NCBI GenBank assembly: GCA_964369995.1
Contig: CAYJHH010000153.1
Coordinates: 1 to 6,172 of the forward strand
Origin: CAYJAD01 sp964369995
GTDB lineage: Bacteria > Desulfobacterota > Desulfovibrionia > Desulfovibrionales > Desulfovibrionaceae
Direction of reading: 5' to 3'
Length of the DNA: 6,172 nucleotides
Shown one piece after another: positions 1-5,175 of this stretch. The notes below the pieces were generated by a model. It was not told the origin of the DNA, did no database searches, and saw only the letters and a program-made list of their open reading frames with translations. A program made the position numbers and the translations under genes. Positions within the stretch are counted from its first letter, which is position 1, and the number at the start of each line of letters is the position of its first letter.

Positions 1-48
1 GTGGGGGAGGGAGAAAACATTTTACAAAAACTTTTATCCCACCCCCAC
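1..48. repeat. G-rich long hairpin downstream of the deaminase gene; possible terminator
   Basis: The segment folds on itself almost end to end. GTGGGGG (1-7) pairs with CCCCCAC (42-48), GGGA (9-12) with TCCC (37-40), AAAA (14-17) with TTTT (32-35), and TTTT (20-23) faces AAAA (26-29), with only symmetric mismatches between blocks. It begins 21 nt beyond the stop codon of the leftward deaminase gene, where a terminator is expected. The rightward strand has A-rich sequence after the stem, so it would not terminate rightward transcription well. The U-tract for leftward transcription, if there is one, lies outside the window. The right edge of the window carries a hairpin of the same design, so this may be one copy of a dispersed intergenic family. 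Confidence 0.6.
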
Positions 49-69
49 AAAAATAATCAATAACCGTCT

Positions 70-1413
70 TTACTTTCTATTTTTCCACACCCATGTACGA
101 ATTTTTTGCATTTCTTCTAAAAGCTCTCTATACATGGAGCTGTGTAAGCTCTCTTCGGTATACACGGTGTTGCCTTGCACCATGGTGAAAATAACTTCAT
201 GGCCTGTGGCGGCATAAATAAGATGCGAAGATGGCACGTACATGGGTTGCATATGCGGCTCATGTAGGCTTAGGCCAATGACATCTGCTTGGCGCCCCAC
301 TTCAAGTACTCCAAGGCATTGGGCACTGTCATGGGCATGAAGGCCGGCAAAAATACGTCCGCCCACGCGTGTGGCCATATCAAGTACTTCTTGCGCTCTG
401 AGTACTGTGGGGTTTTTGGGCATCACTTTGTGCAAAAGTGCCGCTTCGCGCATTTCCGTAAACATATTTAGCCTATTATTACTGGCAGCTCCGTCGGTAC
501 CTAGTCCCACTTGTATGCCGGCTTGGCGCATGGCTGCCACTGGTGCTACCCCTGAGGCCAATTTCATATTGGAGGAGGGGCAATGCGCCACACTTACGCC
601 ATGTTTGGCAAGAAGAGCTATTTCGTTCGGGTTGACATCCACCACATGAGCAAAGGATGTGCCGGGGCGCAATAAGCCGGCTTCCTCACAAACAGCCACG
701 GGACGCTTGCCCCATTGCTTGAGGCTTTCTGCTGTTTCTGTGGTGGTTTCGGCCACATGCATATGTATGGGCAAAGAAAGTTCTGTGGCGAGATCTGCGC
801 ATTTTTGAAGTAAGTCTGGGCTGGTGGTGTAGACGGCATGCGCCATGACAGCTGTGGAGAGGCGAGGGTGACTGGCGCATTTTTCGGCATGGGCGCGCAC
901 CACATCAAAGGTAGCTTCTCCGCCGCTACTGCCAAGGGATGGAAAAAGGAAAATACCTTCGCCGCCTTGGCAACGTATGCCCATTTTGTGGGCGGCAGCA
1001 AACACACTGTCTTCAGCCAAGTACATATCTATACAGGCGGTGGTCCCTGTGCGCAACATTTCAAAAAAACCCAATTGCGCCCCAATTTCCACAATTTCAC
1101 GACTGATTTTTTGCTCGGTGGGAAAGATGTACTCTGTTAGCCATTGCATAAGCGGTAAGTCGTCGGCAAGGCCGCGCAAATAGGTCATGGAAGCATGGGT
1201 ATGCACATTGATAAGCCCCGGCATGAGTAGGGTATTGGCAAAGCGCTTTTGCGTGGTGCTTTGCCATGCTGTGTCCACCGTTTGCGCTGTACCAAGAGCT
1301 ACAATGCGCCCCTCATGAATGGCCATGGCACCGTTTTCAATATGTTCACGCTTTTCATTTTGGGTAAGGATGTGGTCGGCATAAAGGATGGTGTCACAAA
1401 TCTTTTTTTGCAT
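70..1413 (-). CDS. mtaD: Amidohydrolase, probable 5'-methylthioadenosine/S-adenosylhomocysteine deaminase
   Basis: This cytosolic metal-dependent hydrolase of the ATZ/TRZ (COG0402) group has 447 residues, near the family's usual 430-450. Family members deaminate the adenine ring of 5'-methylthioadenosine, S-adenosylhomocysteine or related nucleosides. The short N-terminal beta segment leads into PGLINVHTH with metal ligands H71 and H73. PTE (98-100) supplies a probable substrate-binding glutamate. H192 sits in MAHAVYTT, HMHVAET supplies metal ligand H219 and catalytic E222, H256 lies in FAHVVDV, VAHCPSSNMKLASG spans 275-288, and GTDGAASNN carries the metal aspartate D307. All expected catalytic residues are present. 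The ATG at 1413-1411 is preceded by AAGG 7 nt upstream on the minus strand, and a promoter candidate lies about 30 nt upstream. It appears monocistronic here, diverging from yajC. The superfamily assignment is firm. The exact substrate is not: aminodeoxyfutalosine deaminases of menaquinone synthesis and other nucleoside deaminases look much alike at this level. Confidence 0.87.
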   Translation of the reverse strand: MQKKICDTILYADHILTQNEKREHIENGAMAIHEGRIVALGTAQTVDTAWQSTTQKRFANTLLMPGLINVHTHASMTYLRGLADDLPLMQWLTEYIFPTEQKISREIVEIGAQLGFFEMLRTGTTACIDMYLAEDSVFAAAHKMGIRCQGGEGIFLFPSLGSSGGEATFDVVRAHAEKCASHPRLSTAVMAHAVYTTSPDLLQKCADLATELSLPIHMHVAETTTETAESLKQWGKRPVAVCEEAGLLRPGTSFAHVVDVNPNEIALLAKHGVSVAHCPSSNMKLASGVAPVAAMRQAGIQVGLGTDGAASNNRLNMFTEMREAALLHKVMPKNPTVLRAQEVLDMATRVGGRIFAGLHAHDSAQCLGVLEVGRQADVIGLSLHEPHMQPMYVPSSHLIYAATGHEVIFTMVQGNTVYTEESLHSSMYRELLEEMQKIRTWVWKNRK

Positions 1414-1445
1414 GATATAACCTTGGGTAAAAAATAGGATAGGTC

Positions 1446-1474
1446 AAAATAGCGTAGAAAAAAAAGCCTGTAAA
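1446..1474 (-). promoter_or_regulatory. Candidate sigma-70 promoter of the deaminase gene
   Basis: On the minus strand TTTACA (1474-1469; one mismatch to TTGACA) is followed after exactly 17 nt by TATTTT (1451-1446; two mismatches to TATAAT). The spacer contains a run of eight T. Transcription would start near 1439, giving a leader of about 25 nt that contains the AAGG ribosome-binding site. The match is by eye only. Confidence 0.45.
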
Positions 1475-1548
1475 GGTTTGAAAGAGAAAACAAAGCTAAA
1501 AAATATCTGGCCACTAGGGAGGGGGTATCACAAAGGAAAATCCTTAGG

Positions 1549-1575
1549 AAAAATATTTTATGCAAGAATATTTTT
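1549..1575. repeat. AT-rich perfect inverted repeat in the divergent promoter region
   Basis: AAAAATATT (1549-1557) and AATATTTTT (1567-1575) are perfect 9-bp arms around a 9-nt spacer. The repeat lies between the two divergent promoters, about 75 nt upstream of the leftward -35 box and about 55 nt upstream of the rightward one. It could be an operator or simply AT-rich upstream DNA. No known regulator motif is recognised. Confidence 0.35.
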
Positions 1576-1587
1576 GTCATACTGTTC

Positions 1588-1611
1588 ATTTTGCAACGCA
1601 TGACGCAAAAT
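1588..1611. repeat. Inverted repeat ATTTTGC-N10-GCAAAAT upstream of yajC
   Basis: ATTTTGC (1588-1594) and GCAAAAT (1605-1611) are perfect 7-bp arms with a 10-nt spacer. A second, overlapping pair, GTCAT (1576-1580) and ATGAC (1600-1604), interlocks with it. The right end lies 20 nt before the -35 box of the yajC promoter, a position suited to an activator or repressor. The regulator is unknown, and chance symmetry in AT-rich DNA is possible. Confidence 0.3.
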
Positions 1612-1630
1612 TTTTCTCGTAAAATTAGTA

Positions 1631-1659
1631 TTGCACCTTTTGTATTATGTGGCTATAAT
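1631..1659 (+). promoter_or_regulatory. Sigma-70-type promoter of the yajC-secD-secF operon
   Basis: TTGCAC (1631-1636) is separated by 17 nt from a perfect TATAAT (1654-1659). The -35 box matches only at TTG, but the -10 is consensus and the spacing optimal. Transcription would begin near 1666, leaving a leader of about 55 nt before yajC. No other rightward promoter of comparable quality is seen in 1414-1720. Confidence 0.65.
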
Positions 1660-1671
1660 GCCCCACTTGGA

Positions 1672-1690
1672 AAATGGGAAAATCCCATTT
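1672..1690 (+). promoter_or_regulatory. Hairpin at the 5' end of the yajC leader
   Basis: AAATGGGA (1672-1679) and TCCCATTT (1683-1690) form a perfect 8-bp stem with a 3-nt loop, a few nucleotides after the predicted transcription start. No U-tract follows, so it is not a terminator. It could protect the 5' end of the mRNA or act as a downstream operator. It ends 21 nt before the Shine-Dalgarno GGAGG (1712-1716), which it leaves free. Confidence 0.45.
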
Positions 1691-1720
1691 GTACTGTAAA
1701 TACGCTTATTTGGAGGCATT

Positions 1721-2080
1721 ATGTTTTTTGATTCTGTAGCTCATGCCATGGGCGCTCCTGCTGCTGGCGCACCTGCTAGCGGTGGTGATATGTTGATGCA
1801 ATTTGTACCACTTATCCTTATGCTTGGTATTTTTTGGTTCTTGCTTATTCGTCCGCAAAAAAAGCGTGCTCAAGAACACAAAACCATGCTCGAAAATTTA
1901 AAGCGTGGTGATTATATTATCACTTCCGGTGGTATGCTTGGCCGTATCTTAGAATTAGATAATGACAGCGTGCTCATCGAATGCGGCGAAGCCAAATTGC
2001 GCATGACTCGCAGCGCCATTGGCGGCTTGCATACCCCAAGTGGTAAGGTTGAGCCTCTTAAAGAAGAAAAGAAAGGTTGA
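1721..2080 (+). CDS. yajC: Preprotein translocase subunit YajC
   Basis: YajC is a small single-span inner-membrane protein that associates with SecD-SecF and YidC around the SecYEG channel. It is not essential in model bacteria and its precise role is unsettled. The product has 119 residues, typical for the family. A short Ala/Gly/Pro-rich periplasmic N-terminus (about 1-24) precedes a transmembrane helix (about 25-43) ending in the hallmark LLIRPQKKRAQEHK (41-54). A small soluble domain follows with KRGDYIITSGGMLGRI (61-76) and a Lys/Glu-rich tail. The ATG is preceded by GGAGG with a 4-nt gap. It is the first gene of the yajC-secD-secF operon, driven by the promoter at 1631-1659. Its stop is 117 nt before secD, a wide gap for this operon that contains two hairpins. 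Confidence 0.95.
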   Translation: MFFDSVAHAMGAPAAGAPASGGDMLMQFVPLILMLGIFWFLLIRPQKKRAQEHKTMLENLKRGDYIITSGGMLGRILELDNDSVLIECGEAKLRMTRSAIGGLHTPSGKVEPLKEEKKG

Positions 2081-2089
2081 TGCATCTAA

Positions 2090-2108
2090 TTTCTTGCGGT
2101 GCAAGAAA
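2090..2108 (+). other. First intercistronic hairpin, yajC-secD gap
   Basis: TTTCTTGC (2090-2097) and GCAAGAAA (2101-2108) are perfect 8-bp arms around a GGT loop, starting 9 nt after the yajC stop codon. The downstream sequence is A/G-rich, so this is not an intrinsic terminator. It may shield the 3' end of yajC mRNA after processing. Confidence 0.45.
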
Positions 2109-2130
2109 AGAAGGTTTCTATCTTGTTGTA

Positions 2131-2161
2131 TAATGCGCCGGGCTTTGAGCTCGGCGCATTA
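2131..2161 (+). other. Second, GC-rich intercistronic hairpin, yajC-secD gap
   Basis: TAATGCGCCG (2131-2140) pairs perfectly with CGGCGCATTA (2152-2161). The stem continues inward through a G-U pair and GCT/AGC to a TTG loop, giving 14 pairs in 31 nt. No U-run follows directly: the next bases are CGCATATTTGACTG, and a T-run occurs only about 20 nt later. It therefore looks more like an mRNA-stability or processing element than a terminator, though partial attenuation of secDF relative to yajC is possible. A consensus TATAAT (2129-2134) overlaps the left arm and could be the -10 of a weak internal secD promoter. No -35 box is visible at the right distance. Confidence 0.6.
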
Positions 2162-2197
2162 CGCATATTTGACTGTATATTTTTTGGAAGGTGATTC

Positions 2198-3784
2198 ATG
2201 TCCTTGTCACGTTGGCGCATTGCCCTTGCAATGCTCGTTTTTGCGGTCAGCCTTGTGTATGTGCTGCCGAGTATCCCATGGGTACAAAACTCTTCACTGT
2301 CGAAGATTTTACCCGATTCTCGCATTAATTTAGGCCTTGATTTAAAAGGCGGCATTCACTTAACCCTTGAGGTGGAAGTGGCCAAAGCTGTAAGCAACTC
2401 CTTAGCCCAAGTGGGGCAAGACATTCGCGCCGATGCTCAAGATGCCGGCATAGCTGTGCTGCGTCCGCGTTTGATTGATGCCACCACGGTGGAATTTATT
2501 TTGCTAAAGGGTAGCGATCAAGAGTCATTGGAAGAAATGCTTAAAGAGCGCTATTCCAATGTGCAAATACTAGAAGCTAAAGCCCTTGAAAATGGGCAGA
2601 TGCATTATACAGCTTCTTATACGGCTGACGCTGCCAAGCACATTGCTGACATGGCGCAAGATCAAGCCTTGCGCACCATCCGTAACCGTATTGACCAATT
2701 TGGCGTGGCTGAGCCCGATATTCGTAAACAAGCCGATTATCGTATCCAAATTCAATTGCCCGGCATATCTGACCCGCGCCGCGCTGTGGAACTTATTAAG
2801 CAAACTGCTTTGCTAGAATTTCATATTGTGCGTGACAATGTTAATCCACAAAGCGCTGTATTGCCCCCCGATGTGGTGGCTTTGCCCCTTATGGATGCTC
2901 CTGTGGGCAGTACGGATAAAACCCCCATGCTTGTGGTGGATAAAGACCCTGTGCTCACCGGTGAAGATGTGGTGGATGCGCGTCCTGGTTTTGACCAAAT
3001 GAACGAAGCCTATGTGTCGCTGAATTTTAATAATCGCGGCGCTTCCATCTTTGAGCGCATCACCGGCGAAAATGTAGGTCGCCGCATGGCCATTGTGCTT
3101 GATGGCAAAATTTATTCTGCCCCCAATATCAATGAGCGCATTGCCGGTGGCCGTGCCAGTATTTCTGGTTCTTTCACCGCCGCAGAAGCGCAAGATTTAG
3201 CTTTAGTTTTACGTGCTGGCTCCTTACCGGCTCCTGTGGTGGTGCTTGAAGAGCGTACTGTAGGCCCTTCTTTGGGGCAAGAGTCCATTGATAGCGGCAT
3301 GTTGGCCGCAGGTGTGGGCGCTTTGGCAGTGGTTATTTTCATGGCCATTTACTATGGCATGAGCGGTGTCATAGCTGACTTTATGCTGATTTTTACCTTG
3401 AGCATGCTCTTTGCGGGACTGGCGGCCTTTGGAGCCACCTTAACCTTGCCCGGCATTGCCGGTGTGGTGCTCACCATAGGTATGGCGGTGGATGCCAATG
3501 TGCTTATTTTTGAGCGTATACGCGAGGAGCTTCGCCGTGGCTTAAGCCCCTTGGCGGCGGTGACGGCAGGTTTTGACAGAGCGTCTTTGTCCATCATCGA
3601 CTCCAACCTTACCACCATCATTGCCACAGTGGTTTTGTATCAATTTGGTACCGGCCCTGTGCGCGGTTTTGCCGTGACTTTATCTCTCGGAATTGTGGCG
3701 TCCATGTTTACGGCGGTATTTGTTTCCCGCGGTATATTTGAAGTATGGGCAAAAAAAGCCGGCTCCAAGGGCCTGAGCATATAA
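2198..3784 (+). CDS. secD: Protein translocase subunit SecD
   Basis: SecD is an RND-superfamily inner-membrane protein that, with SecF, uses the proton gradient to pull exported proteins out of SecYEG on the periplasmic side. The 528 residues are shorter than the E. coli protein (615) but usual for many bacteria. Membrane segment 1 spans about 8-24. LGLDLKGG (45-52) opens the periplasmic domain. RTIRNRIDQFGVAEPDI (159-175) is the conserved D4 motif, and the P1 head/base runs to about 355. Five further membrane segments lie at about 368-387, 391-411, 417-438, 467-485 and 490-512. GMAVDANVLIFERIREEL (428-445) holds D432, equivalent to the proton-relay aspartate of SecD. The ATG follows GGAAGG with 6 nt between. 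Its TAA lies within the secF ribosome-binding region, so the two are probably translationally coupled. No defect is seen. Confidence 0.97.
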   Translation: MSLSRWRIALAMLVFAVSLVYVLPSIPWVQNSSLSKILPDSRINLGLDLKGGIHLTLEVEVAKAVSNSLAQVGQDIRADAQDAGIAVLRPRLIDATTVEFILLKGSDQESLEEMLKERYSNVQILEAKALENGQMHYTASYTADAAKHIADMAQDQALRTIRNRIDQFGVAEPDIRKQADYRIQIQLPGISDPRRAVELIKQTALLEFHIVRDNVNPQSAVLPPDVVALPLMDAPVGSTDKTPMLVVDKDPVLTGEDVVDARPGFDQMNEAYVSLNFNNRGASIFERITGENVGRRMAIVLDGKIYSAPNINERIAGGRASISGSFTAAEAQDLALVLRAGSLPAPVVVLEERTVGPSLGQESIDSGMLAAGVGALAVVIFMAIYYGMSGVIADFMLIFTLSMLFAGLAAFGATLTLPGIAGVVLTIGMAVDANVLIFERIREELRRGLSPLAAVTAGFDRASLSIIDSNLTTIIATVVLYQFGTGPVRGFAVTLSLGIVASMFTAVFVSRGIFEVWAKKAGSKGLSI

Positions 3785-3796
3785 AGGAGCATATAT

Positions 3797-4894
3797 ATGG
3801 GCTTTGCATTTATTAAAAGTGATACCAACATTGATTTTGTGGGCAAGCGCACCATTGCTTATGTCATTTCTGCCATTTTAATTCTTATTGGTGTGGGGCA
3901 TTTGCTCTTTGCCGGTGGCCCTAAGCTTGGCATTGACTTTGCCGGTGGTGTGGTGGTGCAGGTGAAATTTGCGCAAGCTGTAGATGACAATGCGCTTAAA
4001 AATAGCCTTGATATTCCAGAACTTCCAGGTATTTCCACACAGCGTTTTAGTGAAGATGGCACTGAGTATTTATTGCGTTTTTCTGCAGGGGATACCAATG
4101 CTGTACTCTTGCGTGAAAATGTAGAAAAAGCCTTGGCGGCGGCCTTCCCAGACGTACATGCAAGTATTGAACGTCTGGAGCAAGTGGGTCCCAAGGTAGG
4201 CTCTGACCTAACCAATAAGGCTCTTGAAGCCATGTACTATGCGGTGTTGCTCATTGCAGTGTACATTTCCGGTCGTTTTGAGCAGCGCTGGATGGCGGCG
4301 GCCTTTATGGCTGTGGCTTTATGGGGCAGTATGTATGGCATGGGCTTTACTGGCCTTGGTATGGGATATTTGGTGCTGGTGGCACTGGGTATTACCGTGG
4401 CCATTTGTTGGAAGCTGAAGCTTAACTTTGCCCTTGGCGCCATTGTGGGGCTCTTGCATGACGTATTCATCACCGTGGCGGTACTCAGTCTTTTGGACGC
4501 TGAGCTGGATTTAAATATTGTGGCGGCCTTGCTCACACTCATAGGTTATTCTCTCAATGATACCATCATTGTGTATGACCGCGTGCGTGAAAATCTGTTG
4601 AAAATGCGTACCGAAAAATTGGAAAATGTTATCAACGTGAGTGTTAACCAAACTTTATCACGTACCATTTTAACATCCGGTACCACCATAGCGGCGGCCT
4701 TGGCCTTATATACTCTTGGCGGCGGCATTATTCATGACTTTGCCTTAACCATGCTTATTGGTGTGGTGGTGGGTACTTTCTCTTCTGTATACGTGTCTTC
4801 GGCTATTTTACTGGCTCTTGGCACCACGGAAGATTATGTACGTGAAGAAGAGGAAGAAGAGTTTGAAAAACCCGGTGAACACGGGGTAGTATAA
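3797..4894 (+). CDS. secF: Protein translocase subunit SecF, with an extra two-helix insertion
   Basis: SecF is the membrane partner of SecD in the proton-driven export complex. The 365 residues exceed the usual 300-325. Segment 1 spans about 19-38, followed by LGIDFAGG (44-51), the periplasmic P4 domain, and QVGPKVGSDL (129-138) before segment 2 (about 144-160). Conserved core motifs follow: FALGAIVGLLHDVF (211-224), LIGYSLNDTIIVYDRVREN (248-266), QTLSRTI (285-291) and GGIIHDFALTMLIGVVVGT (309-327). In the canonical protein the arginine loop after segment 2 leads directly into FALGAIV. Here about 45 residues (163-208) intervene and contain two additional hydrophobic spans. The C-terminus ends in an acidic stretch with six consecutive glutamates (350-355). 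The AAGGAG ribosome-binding site (3784-3789) overlaps the secD stop, 7 nt before the ATG. It is the last gene of the operon, with a strong terminator 6 nt beyond the stop. Confidence 0.96.
   Translation: MGFAFIKSDTNIDFVGKRTIAYVISAILILIGVGHLLFAGGPKLGIDFAGGVVVQVKFAQAVDDNALKNSLDIPELPGISTQRFSEDGTEYLLRFSAGDTNAVLLRENVEKALAAAFPDVHASIERLEQVGPKVGSDLTNKALEAMYYAVLLIAVYISGRFEQRWMAAAFMAVALWGSMYGMGFTGLGMGYLVLVALGITVAICWKLKLNFALGAIVGLLHDVFITVAVLSLLDAELDLNIVAALLTLIGYSLNDTIIVYDRVRENLLKMRTEKLENVINVSVNQTLSRTILTSGTTIAAALALYTLGGGIIHDFALTMLIGVVVGTFSSVYVSSAILLALGTTEDYVREEEEEEFEKPGEHGVV
4283..4420 (+). other. Insertion in SecF encoding two extra predicted membrane helices
   Basis: Residues 163-208 of SecF lie between RFE (160-162) and FALGAIV (211-217). 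These are separated by only a few residues in SecF proteins such as that of E. coli. The inserted part shows two uncharged hydrophobic runs, about 166-184 (rich in Met, Ala, Gly) and 188-205 (ending CWK), joined by a short Thr-Gly turn. An even number of helices would keep the rest of SecF in its normal orientation. The frame is uninterrupted and codon use matches the surrounding gene, so this is not a sequencing artefact or recent insertion. A similar longer SecF is my recollection for Desulfovibrio relatives, not verified here. Confidence 0.7.
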
Positions 4895-4900
4895 TAGGCC

Positions 4901-4935
4901 AAAAAGCATAGCTTGCCTGGCGAGCTGTGCTTTTT
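4901..4935. terminator. Intrinsic terminator after secF
   Basis: AAAAAGCATAGCTTGCC (4901-4917) pairs with the following GGCGAGCTGTGCTTTTT (4919-4935) almost throughout, with two G-U pairs and a tiny loop. The stem begins 6 nt after the secF stop and ends in five T. The left arm starts with five A, so it could also act on leftward transcription. It closes the yajC-secD-secF operon. Confidence 0.88.
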
Positions 4936-4996
4936 ATGCGGGTATGGGGCATTTTTGCTACCATGTCCTTAACACATCGCCTTTCTGTTTCTCAAA

Positions 4997-5030
4997 CTTT
5001 TTGAATTCTCACGTGACAGTGTTCAAAAAG
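4997..5030. repeat. Long inverted repeat centred on TCACGTGA between secF and dnaJ
   Basis: CTTTTTGAA (4997-5005) and TTCAAAAAG (5022-5030) are perfect 9-bp arms with a 16-nt spacer. Inside the spacer TCACGTGA (5009-5016) is itself a perfect 8-bp palindrome lying within one base of the arms' centre. This nested dyad is typical of a protein-binding operator. As RNA it could form an imperfect hairpin, but no U-tract suited to termination follows. The regulator is unknown. Confidence 0.45.
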
Positions 5031-5045
5031 TGTATTTGTATAGAA

Positions 5046-5087
5046 CGGAAGTCTTTTTCCCTAAAGGAAAGGACTTCCGCTTTTTTT
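5046..5087 (+). terminator. Second intrinsic terminator, with no gene directly before it
   Basis: CGGAAGTC (5046-5053) pairs with GACTTCCG (5072-5079). The stem continues through a G-U pair, three T-A pairs, a bulged T and CC/GG, closing a CTAAA loop (5061-5065). One C and then seven T (5081-5087) follow, the classic form of a strong rightward intrinsic terminator. It lies 110 nt after the end of the secF terminator and 88 nt before the dnaJ ATG. It could be a backup for the sec operon, an attenuator in a dnaJ leader, or the end of a small RNA gene. Confidence 0.85.
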
Positions 5088-5097
5088 ATGGCACCCA

Positions 5098-5125
5098 TTG
5101 ACGAGATTTTATCTGGTCTTATTTT
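5098..5125 (+). promoter_or_regulatory. Candidate promoter of the dnaJ-like gene
   Basis: TTGACG (5098-5103; five of six to consensus) is followed after 16 nt by TATTTT (5120-5125; four of six). It sits just past the second terminator, where a promoter for dnaJ is expected. Transcription would start near 5132. No heat-shock sigma-32-type box pair and no CIRCE element are seen. Confidence 0.45.
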
Positions 5126-5132
5126 TCAAGAG

Positions 5133-5156
5133 TTGAGGCGCTCGTTGGCGCTTCAA
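5133..5156 (+). promoter_or_regulatory. Leader hairpin upstream of the dnaJ ribosome-binding site
   Basis: TTGAGGCGC (5133-5141) and GCGCTTCAA (5148-5156) pair over 9 bp, with one G-U, around a 6-nt loop. It would lie at the very 5' end of the mRNA from the candidate promoter. It ends 9 nt before the Shine-Dalgarno GGAGG (5166-5170), which stays unpaired. It probably affects mRNA stability rather than blocking translation. Confidence 0.4.
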
Positions 5157-5175
5157 GTGATTCGTGGAGGAGTAT

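Noticed and set aside
1299..1601. Leftward 100-residue reading frame covering the deaminase start and upstream region
   Set aside because: It overlaps the well-supported start of the deaminase in another frame, has a low-complexity Phe/Leu/Arg composition, no ribosome-binding site seen, and covers the likely promoter.
2131..2161. Hairpin between yajC and secD as a full intrinsic terminator
   Set aside because: No U-tract follows the stem, and complete termination would cut off secD and secF, which have no clear promoter of their own.
2813..3193. Long antisense frames within secD and secF
   Set aside because: They are complementary-strand shadows of two highly conserved genes and have no own signals.
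5089..5106. Possible sigma-54 promoter beginning TGGCAC upstream of the J-protein gene
   Set aside because: The -24-like TGGCAC is present, but the -12 TTGCA element is missing at the required spacing; TTGAC there better fits a sigma-70 -35 box.
4936..5175. CIRCE element or heat-shock sigma-32 promoter for the J-protein gene
   Set aside because: No TTAGCACTC/GAGTGCTAA pair and no CTTGAA plus CCCCAT pair at proper spacing; the inverted repeat at 4997-5030 has different arms.
5164..5175. Upstream GTG start giving a J-protein four residues longer
   Set aside because: The GTG overlaps the Shine-Dalgarno GGAGG, which is ideally placed for the ATG at 5176, and the family starts just before the J-domain.
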